DNA from: Aristolochia californica
Lineage: Eukaryota > Streptophyta > Magnoliopsida > Piperales > Aristolochiaceae
Reading direction: 5' to 3'
Assembly (NCBI GenBank): GCA_029961685.1
Contig: JARWKL010000015.1
Span: 14,258,801 to 14,322,800, forward strand
DNA length: 64,000 bases
Shown here piece by piece: positions 38,201 through 51,593 of this stretch. Made by a program: the position numbers and the translations under genes. The first letter of the stretch is position 1; every line of letters starts with the position of its first letter. The notes under the pieces are model-generated. The model was not told the origin of the DNA. It searched no databases and was given only the letters and a program-made list of their open reading frames with translations.

Positions 38201-38470
38201 CTATATCCATTTTGGTTGTTCAATTTTTTTTCAAATCCAAGCTTTAGTTTTCACTCTCCTTTTTTCTTGTAAACAAAATGATAAGGCAAATTGATCACAA
38301 GAAAATGAAAATTTTACACTTTATGGATGCAAAAATTTGAAAACTATAATAAATGTAAGAGAAGAAAATTAGTTCACGCACTGAAAATGAACACCAAAGT
38401 TTTGTTAGCCTTGTTTGGGAAATTCCACTAGTACAACTTCATAATAACTTGGTGGAATTTTATAACAAAG
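38201..38470 (-). repeat. Inverted satellite segment, about 270 bp
   Basis: The only part of the array in reverse orientation. Its reverse complement runs from CTTTGTTATAAAATTCC through dyad 1, GGCTAACAAAACTTTGGTG, GTGAACTAATTTTCTTCTC and GATCAATTTGCC to CCAAAATGGATATAG. These marks match the monomer at about 35264 best, not its immediate neighbour at 37970. The anchor appears reversed as CACCAAAGT near 38390. Upstream of it the sense monomer has the same half (37897-38170), so the two form a long imperfect palindrome with a spacer of about 30 bp. The sense orientation resumes at TGAAATTTTTGGATC (38471). Confidence 0.92.
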
Positions 38471-39969
38471 TGAAATTTTTGGATCATTAGGTGATTTGCA
38501 TCTTAAATACTTTTCAGGCATCCATATCCATATTTAAAACATGTGAGAATCAATTAGAAATCTCTTTCTTATAAAATTCCACCAAGCTATTAGAGGGTTG
38601 TACTTGTGGAATTTCCCAAACATGGATAACAAAACTTTGGTGTTCATTTTTAGTGCGTGAAATAATTTTCTTCACTTACATTTATTATAGTTTTCAACGT
38701 TTGTCATACATAAACACTAAAATTTTCATTTTGTTATGATCTATTTGCCTTATGTTTTTGTTTACGAGAAAAAAGGGAGAGTGAAAATGCAAGTTTGGAT
38801 TTGAAAAAAATTGAACATAAAAAATGGAAATGAACAAATGATGAGAGAGATAATTAAAAAAAAAGTATATGTGCTTTTAAAAGAATTTCAAATCTTTTAG
38901 TTTTTCATATATTAGGTTTTGCAATCATCGGAAAAGAGGGGGCGAGGTATTTTTAACTAAGTGTTGACTCTCAAACCATAAGTCTTTTCAAACAAAAATT
39001 ATAGCCATCACACATCATTAATCGATCAAAACATTTATGATGATCTTTGATTATTAGGTTTGCTTTTGGTAAAAAAAGGCAAAAAGTTGGTTGTTTGGCT
39101 CTGATAAATATCCCACTGCACGTTAAATAGAGAATTTATTTTTTTATACTCCTTGAAATTTTTGGATCATTAGGTCATTTGCATCTTCAACATGTTTTAG
39201 GCATGCATATCCATATTTAAAACATGTTAGGATCAATTAGAAATCTCTTTTTTATAAAATTCCACCAAACTATTAGGCGGTTGTACTTGTCGAGTTTCCC
39301 AAACATGGATAACAAAACTTTGGTGTTAATTTTTATTGAGTCAAATAATTTTCTTCACTTAAATTTATTATAGTATTCAATTTTTTGCATACATAAACTC
39401 TAAAATTTTCATATTCTTGTGATCCATTTGTCTTATCTTTTTGTTAACTAGAAAAATGGGAGAGTGAAAACTAAAGTTTGAATTTGAAATAAATTTGAAC
39501 ATCCAAAATGGAAATACAAAAATGCTGAGAGATATAATTCCAAAAAGTATCTATGATTTTTAAGGATTGTAAACTCTTTTAGTTTTTCATATATTAGGTT
39601 TTGCAATCATCGGAGAAGGGGGGGCGAGGCATTTTTAACTAAGTGTTCACTCCCAAACCATAAGTCATTTCTAACAAAATTTATAGCCGTTAGACATCAT
39701 TAATCGATCAAAACATTTACGATGATCTATGATTGTTAGGTCCGCTTTTTGTAAAATCGGCAAAAGTGGGTTGTTTGGCTCTGGTAAATATCCTACCGCA
39801 TGTTAACAAGAGAATTTAAATTTTTCTTCTCGAAATTTTTGGATCATTAGGTCATTTGCATCTTCAACATGTTTAAGGCATGCATATCCACATTTAAAAC
39901 ATGTTAGGATCAATTAGAAATCTTTTTTCTTTTAAAATTCCACCAAGCTATTAGGGGGATGTACTAGTG

Positions 39970-39976
39970 GAACTCT
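39970..39976 (+). other. Deletion junction, about 100-130 bp lost
   Basis: GTACTAGTGGAA is joined straight to CTCTAAAATTTTCATG, removing the anchor and the T-rich segment of one monomer. The double step 39317 to 40573 is 1256 bp instead of about 1358. Confidence 0.85.
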
Positions 39977-42203
39977 AAAATTTTCATGTTGTACTGGTCT
40001 ATTTGCCTTATCTTTTTGTTAACGATAAAAATGGAAGAGTGTAAACTGAAGTTTGGATTTATAAAAAAAATCAACATCTAAAAAGGAAATGCACAAATGC
40101 TGAGAGAGATATTTCCAGAAAGTATCTGTGATTTTTAAGAATTGTAAACTCCATTAGTTTTTTATATATTAGGTTTTGCAATCATCGAAAAAGAGGGGGA
40201 GGGGGGGGGAGCATTTTTAACTATGTTGACTCCCAAGTCCTAAGTCATTTCAAACAAAAATTATACCCCGTACAAGTCGTTAATCGGTCAAAACATCTAC
40301 GATGATGTATGATTGTTAGGTCCGCTTTTGGTAAAAAAGGCAAAAGTGGGCTGTTTTGGCTCATGTCAATATCCCACCGCTCGTTAACTTGAGAATTTAA
40401 TTTTTTCAACTCCTTGAAAATTTTGGATAATTAGGTCATTTGCATATTCAACATTTTTTAGGCATGCATATCCACTTTTAAAACATGTTAGGATCAATTA
40501 GAAATCTCTTTCTTATAAAATTCAACTATTAAGGGGTTGTACTAGTGGAATTTCCTAAACATGGATAACAAAACATTGGTGTTCATTTTTAGTGCATGAA
40601 ATAATTTTCTTCACTTACATTTATTATAGTTTTTAATTTTTTTCATACATAAACTCTATTATTTTTATTTTATTTTGATCTATTTGCCTTATCTTTTTGT
40701 TTACGAGAAAATGGCAGAGTAAAAACTCATGTTTGGATTTGAAAAAAAATTGAATATCCAAAATGGAAATGCACAAATGCTGAGAGTGATAATTTCAAAA
40801 ATTATGTGTGATTTTTAAGGATTGTATACTCTTTCAGTTTTTCATATATTAGGTTTTGTAATCATCATAAAAGGGGGGGCGAGGCATTTTTAAATGAGTG
40901 TTGACACCCAACCATAACTCATTTCTAACAAAAATTATATCCGTTACACATCATTAATCTATCAAAACATTTACGATGATCTACGATACTTAGGTCCACT
41001 TTTTGTAAAATAGACAAAAGAGGGTGGTTTGGCTCTGATAAATATCCCACCGCATGTTAACTTGAGAATTTAATTTTTTCTACTCCTCAAAATTTTTGGA
41101 TCATTAGGTCATTTGAATCTTCAACATGTTTCAGGCATGCATATCCACATTTAAAACATGTTCGGATCAATTAGAAATATCTTTCTTATAAAATTCCACC
41201 AAGCTATTAGAGGATTGTACTAGTGGAATTTCCCAAACATGGCTAACAAAACTTTGGTGTTTCTCTTACATTTATTATAGTTTTCAATTTTTTGCATACA
41301 TATAGTCTAAAATTTTCTTTTTTTTTCTGATCTATTTGGCTTATCTTTTTGTTTACGTGAAAAATGGCAGAGTGAAAATTCATGTTTGGATTTGAAAAAA
41401 AATTGAACATCCATAATGGAAATGGAAAAATTCTGAGAGATAATTCCTAAAAGTATCTATGATTTTTAAAGATTGTAAGCTCTTTTAGTTTTTTTATGTA
41501 TTAGGTTTTGCAATCATTAGAAAAGGGGGGGCTAGGCATTTTTACCTGAGTGTTGACTCCCAAACCATAAGTTATTTCTAACAAAAATTATAGCCGTTAC
41601 ACATCAATAATCGATCAAAATATTTACGATGATCTCTGATTGTTAGGTCTGCTTTTCGTAAAATAGGCAAAAAGTGAGTTGTTTGGCTCTGGTAAATATC
41701 CCACCGCACGTTAACTTGAGAATTTAATTTTTTCTATTCCTTGAAGTTTTTTTATCATTAGGTCATTTGCATCTTCAACATGTTTCAGGCATGCATATCC
41801 ACATTTAAAACATGTTAGGATCAATTAGAAATCACTTTCTTATAAAATTCCACCAAGACATTAAGGTGTTGTACTAGTGGATTTTCCCAAACATGGATAA
41901 CAAAACTTTGGTGTTCATTTTTAGTTCATGAAATAATTTTCTTCACTTAAATTTATTATATTTTTCGATTTTTTGCATTTATAAACTCTAAAATTTTCAT
42001 TTTGTAGTCATCTATTTGCTTTATCCTTTTCTTTACGAGAAAAATGGGAGAGTGAAAACTAGACTATGGATTTGAAAAAAATTAAACATCCAAAATGGAA
42101 ATGCACAAATGCTGAGAGAGATAATTCCAAAAAGTATCTGTGATTTTTAAAGATTTTAAAATCTTTTATTTTTTATATATTAGGTTTTACAATCATCGGA
42201 AAA

Positions 42204-42220
42204 GGGGGGGGGGGGGGGGG
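42204..42220 (+). repeat. Poly-G tract, 17 G
   Basis: Same phase, after CAATCATCGGAAAA, followed by AGACATTTTGAAC. Confidence 0.88.
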
Positions 42221-42921
42221 AGACATTTTGAACTGAGTGTTGACTCCCAAACCATAAATCATTTCTAACAAAAATTTTACCCGTTACACATCATTAATCG
42301 ATCAAAACATTTACGATGATTTATGATTGTTAGATATGTTTTTTGTAAAATAGGCATAAAGTGGGTTGTTTGGCTCTGGTAAATATCCCACCACACGTTA
42401 ACTTGAAAATATAATTTTTTGTACTCAAAATTTTAGGATCATTAATTTATTTGCATCTTCAACATGTTTCAGGCATGCATATCCACATTTACAACATGTT
42501 AGGATCAATCAGAAATGTCCTTCTAATAAAATTCCACTAAGGTATTAGGGTGTTTTACTAGTGGAATTTCCAAAACAAGAATAATAAAACTTGGGTGTTC
42601 ATTTTTAGTGCGTGAAATAATTTTTTTCACTTACATTCATTATAGTTTTCAATTTTTTGCATACATCAACTCTAAAATTTTCATTTTCTTGTGATTCATT
42701 TGCCTTATCTTTTTGTTAACGTGAAAAATTGGAGAGTGCAAACTAAAGTTTAGATTTGAAATAATATTGAACATCCAAATGGAAATACAAAAATGCTGAG
42801 AGAGATAATTCCGAAAACTATATGTGATTTTTAAGAATTTTAAACACTTTTATTTTTTTATATATTAGGTTTTGCAATCATCGAAAAAGGGGAGGCGAGG
42901 CATTTTTACATGAGTGTTGAC

Positions 42922-42929
42922 TCCCTCCG
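42922..42929 (+). other. Deletion junction, about 140 bp lost
   Basis: GTGTTGACTCCC is joined to TCCGAACATTAACTTGAG; the CATCATTAATCGATC to GGCTCTGG part is gone. The anchor step 42589-43128 is only 539 bp. Confidence 0.85.
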
Positions 42930-45900
42930 AACATTAACTTGAGAATTTAATTTTTTGTACTCCTTGAAAATTTTGGATCATTAGGTCATTTGCATCTTCA
43001 ACTTGTTTCAGGCATCCACATCCATATTTAAAACATGTTTGGATCATTTAGAAATCTCTTTCTTATAAAATTCTAGCAAGCTATTAAAGGGTTGTACTAG
43101 TGGAATTTCCCAAACATGGATAACAAAACTTTGGTGTTCATTTTTTAGTGTGTGAAATAATTTTATTCACTTACATTTATTATAGTTTTTGAATTTTTTT
43201 CAAACAAAAACTCTAAAATTTTCATTTTTTTGTGATCTATTTGCCTTTTCTTTTTGTTTGTGAGAAAAATGGGAGAGAGTGAAACCTCAACTTTGGATTT
43301 GAAAAAAAATTGAACATCTAAAATTGAAATGCAAAAATGCTGAGAGAGATAATTCCAAAAACTATATGTGATTTTTAAAGATTGTCAACTCTTTTAGTTT
43401 TTCATATATTAGGTTTTGCAATCATCGGAAAAGGGGGGCGAGGCATTTTTAACTGAGTGTTGACTGCCAAACTATAAGTCATTTCTAAAAAAAAATTATA
43501 GCCGTCACACATTATTAATTGATCAAAACATTTACGATGATCTATGATTGTTAGGTCCGCTTTTTATAAAATAGGCAAAAAGTGGATTGTTTTGCTATGG
43601 TAAATATCCCACTGCACGATAACTTGAGAATTTAATTTTTTCTTCTCCTTGAAATTTTTCGATCATTAGGTCATTCACATCTTCAACATGTTTCAGGAAT
43701 CCAGATCCATATTTGAAACAGGTTAGGATCAATTAGAAATCTCTTTCTTATAAAATTTCACCAAGCTATTAGAGTGTTGTACTAGTAGAATTTCCCAAAA
43801 ATGGATAACAAAACTTTGGTCTTCATTTATAGTGTGTGAAATAATTTTATTCACTTACATTTATTATAGTTTTCACTTTTTTGCTTACATAAACTCTAAA
43901 ATTTTCATTTTGTTGTGATCTATTTGCCTTATCTTTTTGTTTACGAGAAAAATGGGAGAGTGAAAACTCAAGTTTGGATTTGAAAAAAATTGAACATCCA
44001 AATTGGAAATGCACAAAGGATGAGAGAGATACTTACAAAAATTATTTGTGCTTTTTAAGCATTATCAAATCTTTAAGTTTTTCATATATTAGGTTTTGCA
44101 ATCATCGAAAAAGTGGTGGCGAGGGATTTTTAACTGAGTGTTCGCTCCCAAACCCTAAGTAATTTCTAACAAAAATTATAGCCGTTACACATCATTAATC
44201 GATCAAAATATTTACGATGATATAAGATTGTTTGGTCCGCTTTTTGTAAAATAGGCAAAAAGGGGGTTGTTTGGCATGGGTAAATATCCCACTGCACGTT
44301 AACTTGAGCATTTAATTTCTTCAACTCCTTGAAATTTTTTTATCATTAAGTCATTTACATATTCAACATGTTTCAGGCATGCATATCCACTTTTAAAACA
44401 TGTCAGGATCAATTAGAAATCTCTTTCTTATAAAATTCCACAAAGGTTTTAGGGGGTTGTACTAGTGGAATTTGCTAAACATGGATAACAAAACTTTAGT
44501 GTTCATTTTTAGTACGTGAAATAATTTGTTTCACTTACATTTATTCTTGTTTTCAATTTTTTGCGTACATAAACTTTAAAATTTTTATTTTGTTGAGATT
44601 TATTTGCCTTATCTTTTTGTTTATGAGAAAAATGGCATAGTGAAAACTCATGTTTGAATTTGAAAAAAAATTGAACATTCAAAAAGGAAATGCAGAAATG
44701 ATGAGAGAGATAATTCCAAAAAGTATGTTTGATTTTTAAGGATTGTAAACTCTTTTAGTTTTTCATATATTTGGTTTTGTAATCATCGGAAAAGGGGGGG
44801 CAAGGCATTTTTAACTAAGTGTTGACTCCCAAACCATAAGTCATTTCTAACAAAAATTATATTTGTTACACATCATTAATCTATCAAAACATATATGATG
44901 ATCTATGATTTTTAGGTCCACTTTTTGTAAAATAGGAAAAACTATGGCTGTTTGGGTCTAGTAAACATCCCATCACATGTTAACTTGAGAATTTAATTTT
45001 TTCTACTCCTCAAAATTTTTGGATCATTAGGTCATTTTCATCTTCAATATGTTTCAGGCATGCATATCCACATTTAAAACATGTTAGTTTCAATTAGAAA
45101 TCTCTTTCTTATAAAATTCCACCAAGCTATTAGGGGGTTGTACTAGACGAATTTCCCAAACATGGCTAACAATACTTTAGTGTTCATTTTTAGTGCGTGA
45201 AATAATTTTTTAAACTTAAATTTATTATAGTTTTCAATTTTTTGCATACATAAATTCTAAAATTTTCATTTTGTTGTGATCTATTTTCCTTTTCTTTTTG
45301 CTACGAGAAAAAAGGAGAGGGAAAACTTAAGTTTCGATTCGAAAAAAAATTGAACATCCAAAATGGAAATGCACAAATGCTGAGAGAGATAATTCCTAAA
45401 AGTATCTATGATTTTTAAGAATTGTAAACTCTTTTAGTTTTTTATATATTAGTTTTAAGAATCATCAGAAAAGGGGGGCAAGGCATTTTTAACTGAGTGT
45501 TGACTCCCAAACCATAAGTAATTTCTAACAAAAAGTATAGCCATTACACATCATTAATCGATCAAAACATTTACAATGATCTTTGATTGTTAGGTTCGCT
45601 TTTTGTAAAATAGGCAAAATGTGAGTTGTTTGGCTCTGGTAAATATCCCACCACACGTTAACTTGAGAATTTAATTTTTTCTACTCCTTGAACTTTTTGG
45701 ATCATTAGGTCATTTGCATCTTCAACATGTTTCAAGCAAGCATATACACATTTAAAACTGTTCGGATCAATTAGAAATCTCTTTCTTATAAAATTCCACC
45801 AAGCTATTAAGGGGTAGTACTAGTGGAATTTCCCAAACATAGATAACAAAACTTTGGTGTTTATTTTTAGTACATGAAATAATTTTCTTCACTTACATTT

Positions 45901-46151
45901 ATTATATTTTTCAATTTTTTTCATACATAAACTCAAAAATTTTCTTTTTTTTGTGATCTATTTGGCTTATCTTTTTGTTTACGTGAAAAATGGCAGAGTC
46001 AAAATTCATTTTTGGATTTGAAAAAAAAATTGACCATCCAAAATGGAAATGTACAAATTATGAGAGAGATAATTCCAAAAACTAAGTGTGATTTTTAAGG
46101 ATTGAAACTCTTTTAGTTTTTTATACATTAGGTTTTGTAATCATTGGAAAA

Positions 46152-46177
46152 GGGGGGGGGGGGGGGGGGGGGGGGGG
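46152..46177 (+). repeat. Poly-G tract, 26 G
   Basis: In outer block copy 1; homologous to the 40-G tract at 63202-63241 in copy 2. Confidence 0.88.
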
Positions 46178-46848
46178 AGACATTTTTATCTGAGTGTTGA
46201 CTCTCAAACCATAAGTCATTTCTAACAAAAGTTATAGCCGTTACACATCATTAATCAATCAAACCATTTATGATGATCTATGATTGTTAGGTCCGCTTTT
46301 TTTAAAATTGACAAAAAGTGGGTTGTTTGGCTAAGGAAAATATTCCACCACACGTTAACTTGAGAATTTAATTTTTTCTACTCCGTGTGGTTTTTGGATC
46401 TTTAGGTCATTTGCATCTTCAACATGTTTCAGGCATGCATATCCACATTTAAAACATTTTAGGATCAATTAGAAATCCATTTCGTATAAAATTCCTCCAA
46501 CCTATTTGGGAGTTGTAGTTGTGGAATTTGCTAAACATGGATAACAAAACTTTGGTGTTTATTTTTAATGCGTGAAATAAATTTCTTCACTTACATTTAT
46601 TATAATTTTCAATTTTTGCATACATAAACTCTAAAATTTTTATTTTGTTGTGATCTATTTGCCTTATCATTTTGTTGACGAGAAAAATGGCAGAGTGAAA
46701 ACTCAAGTATGGATTTCAAAAAAAAATTAAACATCCAAAATATAAATGCACAAATGATGAGAGAGATAATTCAAAAAATTATGTCTGATTTTTAAGGATT
46801 GTAAACTCTTTTAGTTTTTCATATTTTAGGTTTTGTAATCATCGGAAA

Positions 46849-46861
46849 GGGGGGGGGGGGG
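46849..46861 (+). repeat. Poly-G tract, 13 G
   Basis: In the last monomer of outer block copy 1. The homologous tract in copy 2 (near 63915) has only 7 G. Confidence 0.88.
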
Positions 46862-46950
46862 CGAGGAATTTTTAACTGAGTGTTGACTACCAAACCATAA
46901 GTCATTTCTTACAATAATTATAGCCGTTACACATCATTAATCTATCAAAA

Positions 46951-48320
46951 CATTTACGATGATCAATGATTGTTAGGTCCGCTTTTTGTAAAATAGGCAA
47001 AAAGTGGGTTATTTGGCTCTGGTGAATATCGCACCTCACGTTAACTTGAGAATTTAATTTTTTCTACTCCTTGAAAATTTTGGATCATTAGGTCGTCAGC
47101 ATCTTCAACATGATTCAGGGATGCATATCCACATTTAAAACATGTTAGGATAAATTCAAAATCTCTTTCTTATAAAATTCCACACATCTATTAGGGGGTT
47201 GTACAAGTGGAATTTCCAAACCATGGATACAAAACTTTAGTGTTCATTATTAGTGTGTGAAATAATTTTCTTCACTTACATTTATTATAGTTTTAAATTT
47301 TTTGCACACATAAACTCTAAAAATTTCATTTTGTTGTGATCCATTCGCCTTACCTTTTTGTTAACGAGAAAAATGGGAGAGTGAAAACTAAAGTTTGGAT
47401 TTGAAATAAAATTGAGCAACCAAAAATGAAATGCAAAAATGCTGTGAGAGATAATTCAGAAAATTATCTGTGATTTTTAAGGATTTTAAACTCTTTTTTT
47501 TATATATTAGGTTTTGCAATCATTGGAAAAGGGGGGTGAGGCATTTTTAATTGAGTGTTGACTCCCAAACCATAAGTCATTTCTAACAAAAATTATGGCC
47601 TTAAACATCATTACTCGATCAAAACATTTATGATGATCGATGATTGTTAGGTCCGCTTTTTATAAAATAACCAAAATGTGGGTTGTTTGGCTATGGTAAA
47701 TATCCCACCGCACATTAACTTGAGAATTAAAATTTTTCTACTCATTGAAATTTTTGGATCATTGGGTCATTTGCATCTTCAACATGTTTTAGGCATCCAT
47801 ATCCATATTTAAACCATGTTAGGATCAATTAGAAATCTCTTTTTTATAAAATTCCACGAAGCTATTAGTGGGTTGTACTAGTGGAATTTCCCAAACATGG
47901 ATAACAAAACTTTGGTGTTCATTTTTAGTGCGTGAAGTAATTTTCTTCACTTACCTTTATTATAGTTTTCAATTTTTTCCATACATAAACGCTAAAATTT
48001 TCAATTTATTCTGATCTATTTATGTTATCTTTTTGTTAAAGAGAAAAAAGGGACAGTGAAAACTCAATTTTGGATTTTAAAAAAAATTGGGTATCCAAAA
48101 TGGAAATGCACAAATGCTGAGAGAGATAATTCCAAAAAATGTCTGTGATTTTTAAGGATTGTAAACTCTTTTAGTTTTTTACATATTAGGTTTTGCAATC
48201 ATCGGAAAACGAGGGGCAAGGTATTTTTAACTGAGTGTTGACACCCAAACCATAAGTCATTTCTAACAAAAATTATTAATCGATCAAAAAATTTAAGATG
48301 ATCTTTGATTGTTAGGTCAG
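46951..48320 (+). repeat. Partial copy of the six-monomer repeat (monomers 5 and 6)
   Basis: Anchors 47234 and 47909. From about 47340 on it carries the marks of monomer 5 (TTGTTAACGAG, AACTAAAGTTTGG, GAAATAAAATTGA) and monomer 6 (GGCAAAATGTGGGTTG, GGCTATGGTAAATA, ATTAGTGGGTTG, GGGACAGTGAAAAC). Positions 47234 and 47909 match 51298 and 51976, 4064-4067 bp away. The exact left limit, between 46950 and 47340, is uncertain. Confidence 0.75.
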
Positions 48321-50897
48321 CTTTTTTATAAAATAGGCAAAAATAGTGGGTTGTTTGGCTCTGGTAAATATCCCACCACACGATAACTAGAGAATTTAAT
48401 TTTTTCTTCTCCTTGATAGTTTTTGATGATTAGGTCATTTGCATCTTCAACATGTTTCAGGCATCCATATCCACAGTTAAAATATGTTAGGATCAATTAG
48501 AAATCTCTTTCTTATAAAATTCCACCAAGGTATTAGGGGGTTGTACTAGTGGAATTTCCAAAACAAGGATAACAAAACTTTGGTGTTCATTTTTATTGCA
48601 TGAAATAATTTTATTCACTTACATTTAGTATAGTTTTCAATTTTTAGCATACATAACTCTAAAATTTTCATTTTTTGTGATCCATTTTGCTTATCTTTTT
48701 GTTTAGGAGAAAAATGGGAGAGTGAAAACTCAAGTTTGGATATGAAAAAAAATTGACATCCAAAACGAAAATGCAAAAATGATGAGCGAGATAATTCAAA
48801 AAAGTATATGTGCTTTTTAAGGATTGTCAACTCTTTTATTTTTTCATATATTAGGTTTTTCAATCATCGGAAAAGGGGGGAGGAGGGGGAGGAATTTTTA
48901 ACTTAGTGTTGCCTCCAAAACCATAAGTCAATTCTATAAAAAATTAAAGCTGTTACACATCATTAATCGATCAAAACATTTACGATGATCTACGATTATT
49001 AGGTCCACTTTTTGTAAAATAGGCAAAAAGTGGCTTGTTTGGCTCTAGTAAATATCCTACGCACGTTAATTGGACAATTTAATTTTTTCTACTCCCATAA
49101 ATTTTTGGATAATTAGATCATTTGCATCTACAACATATTTCAGGCATGCATATCCACATTTAAAACATGTTAGGATCAATTAGAAATCTATTTCTTATAA
49201 AATTCCACAAGCTATTAGGGGTTGTCCTAGTTGGTATTTCCCAAACATGGGTAACAAAACTTTGGTGTTCATTTTTAGTGTATGAAATAATTTCCTTCAC
49301 TTACATTTATTATAGTTTTCAATTTTTTCCATACATAAACTCTAATTTTTTTATTTTGTTATGATCTATCTGCCATAACTTTTTGTTTTACGAGAAAAAT
49401 GGCAGAGTGAAAACTCAAGTTTGGATTTGAAAAAAAATTGAACATCAAAAATGGAAATGCCCAAATGATGAGAGAGATAATTCCAAAAAGTATTTTTGAT
49501 TTTTAAGGATTGTAAACTCTTTTAGTTTATCATATATTAGGTTTGGTAATCATTGGAAAAGGGGGGGAGTGAGGAATTTTTAACTGAGTGTTGACTCCCA
49601 AATCATAAGTCATTCCTAACAAAAAATAAAGCCGTTACACATTATTAATCGATCAAAATATTTATGATTGTTAGGTCCGCTTTTTATAAAATAGGCAAAG
49701 AGTGGGTTGTTTGGCTCTGGTAAATATCCCACCACACGTTAACTTGAGAATTTAAGTTTTTCTACTCCTTAAAATTTTCTGATCATTTGGTCATTTACAT
49801 CTTGAACATGTTTCAGGCATGCACATCCACATTTGAAACATGTTAGGATCAATTAGAAATCTCTTTCTTATAAAATTCCACCAAGAAATTAAAGGTTGTA
49901 CTAGTGGAATTTCCAAAACATGGATAATAAAACTTTGGTGCTCATTTTTTGTCTGTGAAATAATTTTTTTCACTTACATTTATTATATTTTTTTATTTTT
50001 TGCATACATAAACTCTAAAAATTTCATTTTTGACTGATCCATTTGCTTATCTTTTTGTTAACGAGAAAAATGACTGAGTGAAAACTCAAGTTTGGATTTG
50101 AAAAAAATTGAACATCCAAAATGGAAATGCACAAATGATGAGATAGATAATTCCAAAAAGTATGTGTAATTTTTAAGGATTTAAACTCTTTTAGTTTTTC
50201 ATATGATAGGTTTTGTAATCATCGAAAAAGACGGGCGAGGCATTTTCAACTGTGTTGACTCCCAAAGCATAAATCTTTTCTAACAAAAATTATAGCCGTT
50301 ACACATCATTAATTGATCAAAAAATTTACGATGATCTAAGATTGTGAGGTCCACATTTTTTTAAAATAGGCAAAAAGTGGGTTGTTTGGCTCTGGTAAAT
50401 ATCCCACCGGTCGTTAACTTGAGAATTTAATTTTTCTACTCCATGAAATTTTTGAATCATTAGGTCATTTGCATCTTCAACATGTTTTAGGCATGCATAT
50501 CCACATTTAGGATCAATTATAAATCTCTTTCTTATAAAATTCCACCAAGCTTTTAGGGGTTCGTACTAGTGGAATTTCCCAAACATGGTTAACAAAACTT
50601 TGTTGTTCATTTTTAGTGAGTCAAATAATTTTCTTCACTTACATTTATTATAGTTTTCAATATTTAGCATACATAAACTCTAAAATTTTCATTTTTTTGT
50701 GATCCATTTGCCTTATCTTTTTATTTATGAGAAAAAAGGGAGAGTGAAAACTAAAGTTTGGAATTGAAAAAAAATTGAACATCCAAAATGGAAATGCAAC
50801 AAAGATTAGAGAGATAATTCCAAAACGTATTTGTGCCTTTGAAGGATTGTAAAATCTTTTAGTTTTTCATATATTTTGTTTTGTAATCATTGGAGAC

Positions 50898-50922
50898 GGG
50901 GGGGGGGGGGGGGGGGGGGGGG
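50898..50922 (+). repeat. Poly-G tract, 25 G
   Basis: Monomer 4 of six-monomer copy 1. The homologous tracts in copies 2 and 3 are only 4 G (near 55007) and 7 G (near 59106). Confidence 0.9.
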
Positions 50923-51577
50923 AGGCAAGGAATTATTAACTGAGTGCTGACTCCCAAACCATAAGTCATTTCTAACAAAAAATAAAGTCGTGACACATCA
51001 TTAATCAATCAAAACATTTATGATGATCTATGATTGTTGGGTCCGCTTTTTTTAAAAATAGGCAAAAAGTGGGTTGTTTGGCTCTGGTAAATATCCCACC
51101 ACACGTTAACTTGTGAATTTCAATTTTTTCTACTCAAAATTTTTGGATCATTAGGTCATTTGCATCTTCAACAAGTTTCAGGCATGCATATCCACATTTA
51201 AAAAATGTTAGGATCAATTAGATATCTCTTTCTTATAAAATTCCAACAAGTTATTAGGGGGTTATACTAGTGGAATTTCCAAAACATAGATAACAAAACT
51301 TTGGTGTTCATTTTTAGCTGGTGTCAGTTAGATTTATTAAAGTTTTCAATTTTTTGCATACATAAACTCTAAAAATTTCATTTTGATGTGATCCATTTGC
51401 CCTATCTTTTTGTTAACGAGAAAAAAATAGGAGATTGAAAACTAAAGTTTGGATTTGAAATAAAATTGAACATTTAAAATGGAAACGTAAAAATGTTGAG
51501 AGAGATAATTCCAAAATTTATCTATGATTTTTAAGGATTGTAAACTCTTTTATTTTTTTTATATATGGGAGGAGGGA

Positions 51578-51593
51578 GGGGGGGGGGGGGGGG
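51578..51593 (+). repeat. Poly-G tract, 16 G, within a G-rich stretch
   Basis: Monomer 5 of copy 1; the G-rich stretch spans about 51567-51606. The normal TTAGGTTTTGCAATCATCGG before the tract is missing, so the expansion came with an upstream loss. Confidence 0.9.

Larger units (their letters stand above)
38471..44239 (+). repeat. Satellite array, monomers about 57-65
   Basis: Anchors 38634, 39317, (lost at about 39970), 40573, 41251, 41905, 42589, 43128 and 43813. Internal deletions occur near 39972 and 42925, and a ~30-bp loss near 41259 (GGTGTTTCTCTTACATT). The monomers at 40573 and 41251 (AATGGCAGAGT, TTACGTGAAAAATGGCAGAG) resemble those at 44493/45851 and 60866/62898. No gene is seen. 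Confidence 0.94.
44240..46950 (+). repeat. Outer repeat block, copy 1 (4 monomers)
   Basis: Anchors 44493, 45174, 45851 and 46549. Private marks reappear 16.4-17.1 kb downstream: AAAGGGGGTTGTTTGGCA, TCATGTTTGAATTTG, CAAAACTATGG-TGTTTGG with AAACATCCCA, AAAGGAGAG-GAAAACTTAAG, TTACGTGAAAAATGGCAGAG, ATTCCTCCAACCTATT, and ACTGAGTGTTGACTACCAAA with TTTCTTACAA. It borders the left side of the six-monomer array. No gene is seen. Confidence 0.8.

Noticed and set aside
38201..38470. Simple in-place inversion of the local monomer
   Set aside because: The reversed DNA is not the part that is missing, and its variants match a monomer near 35264 better than the local one.
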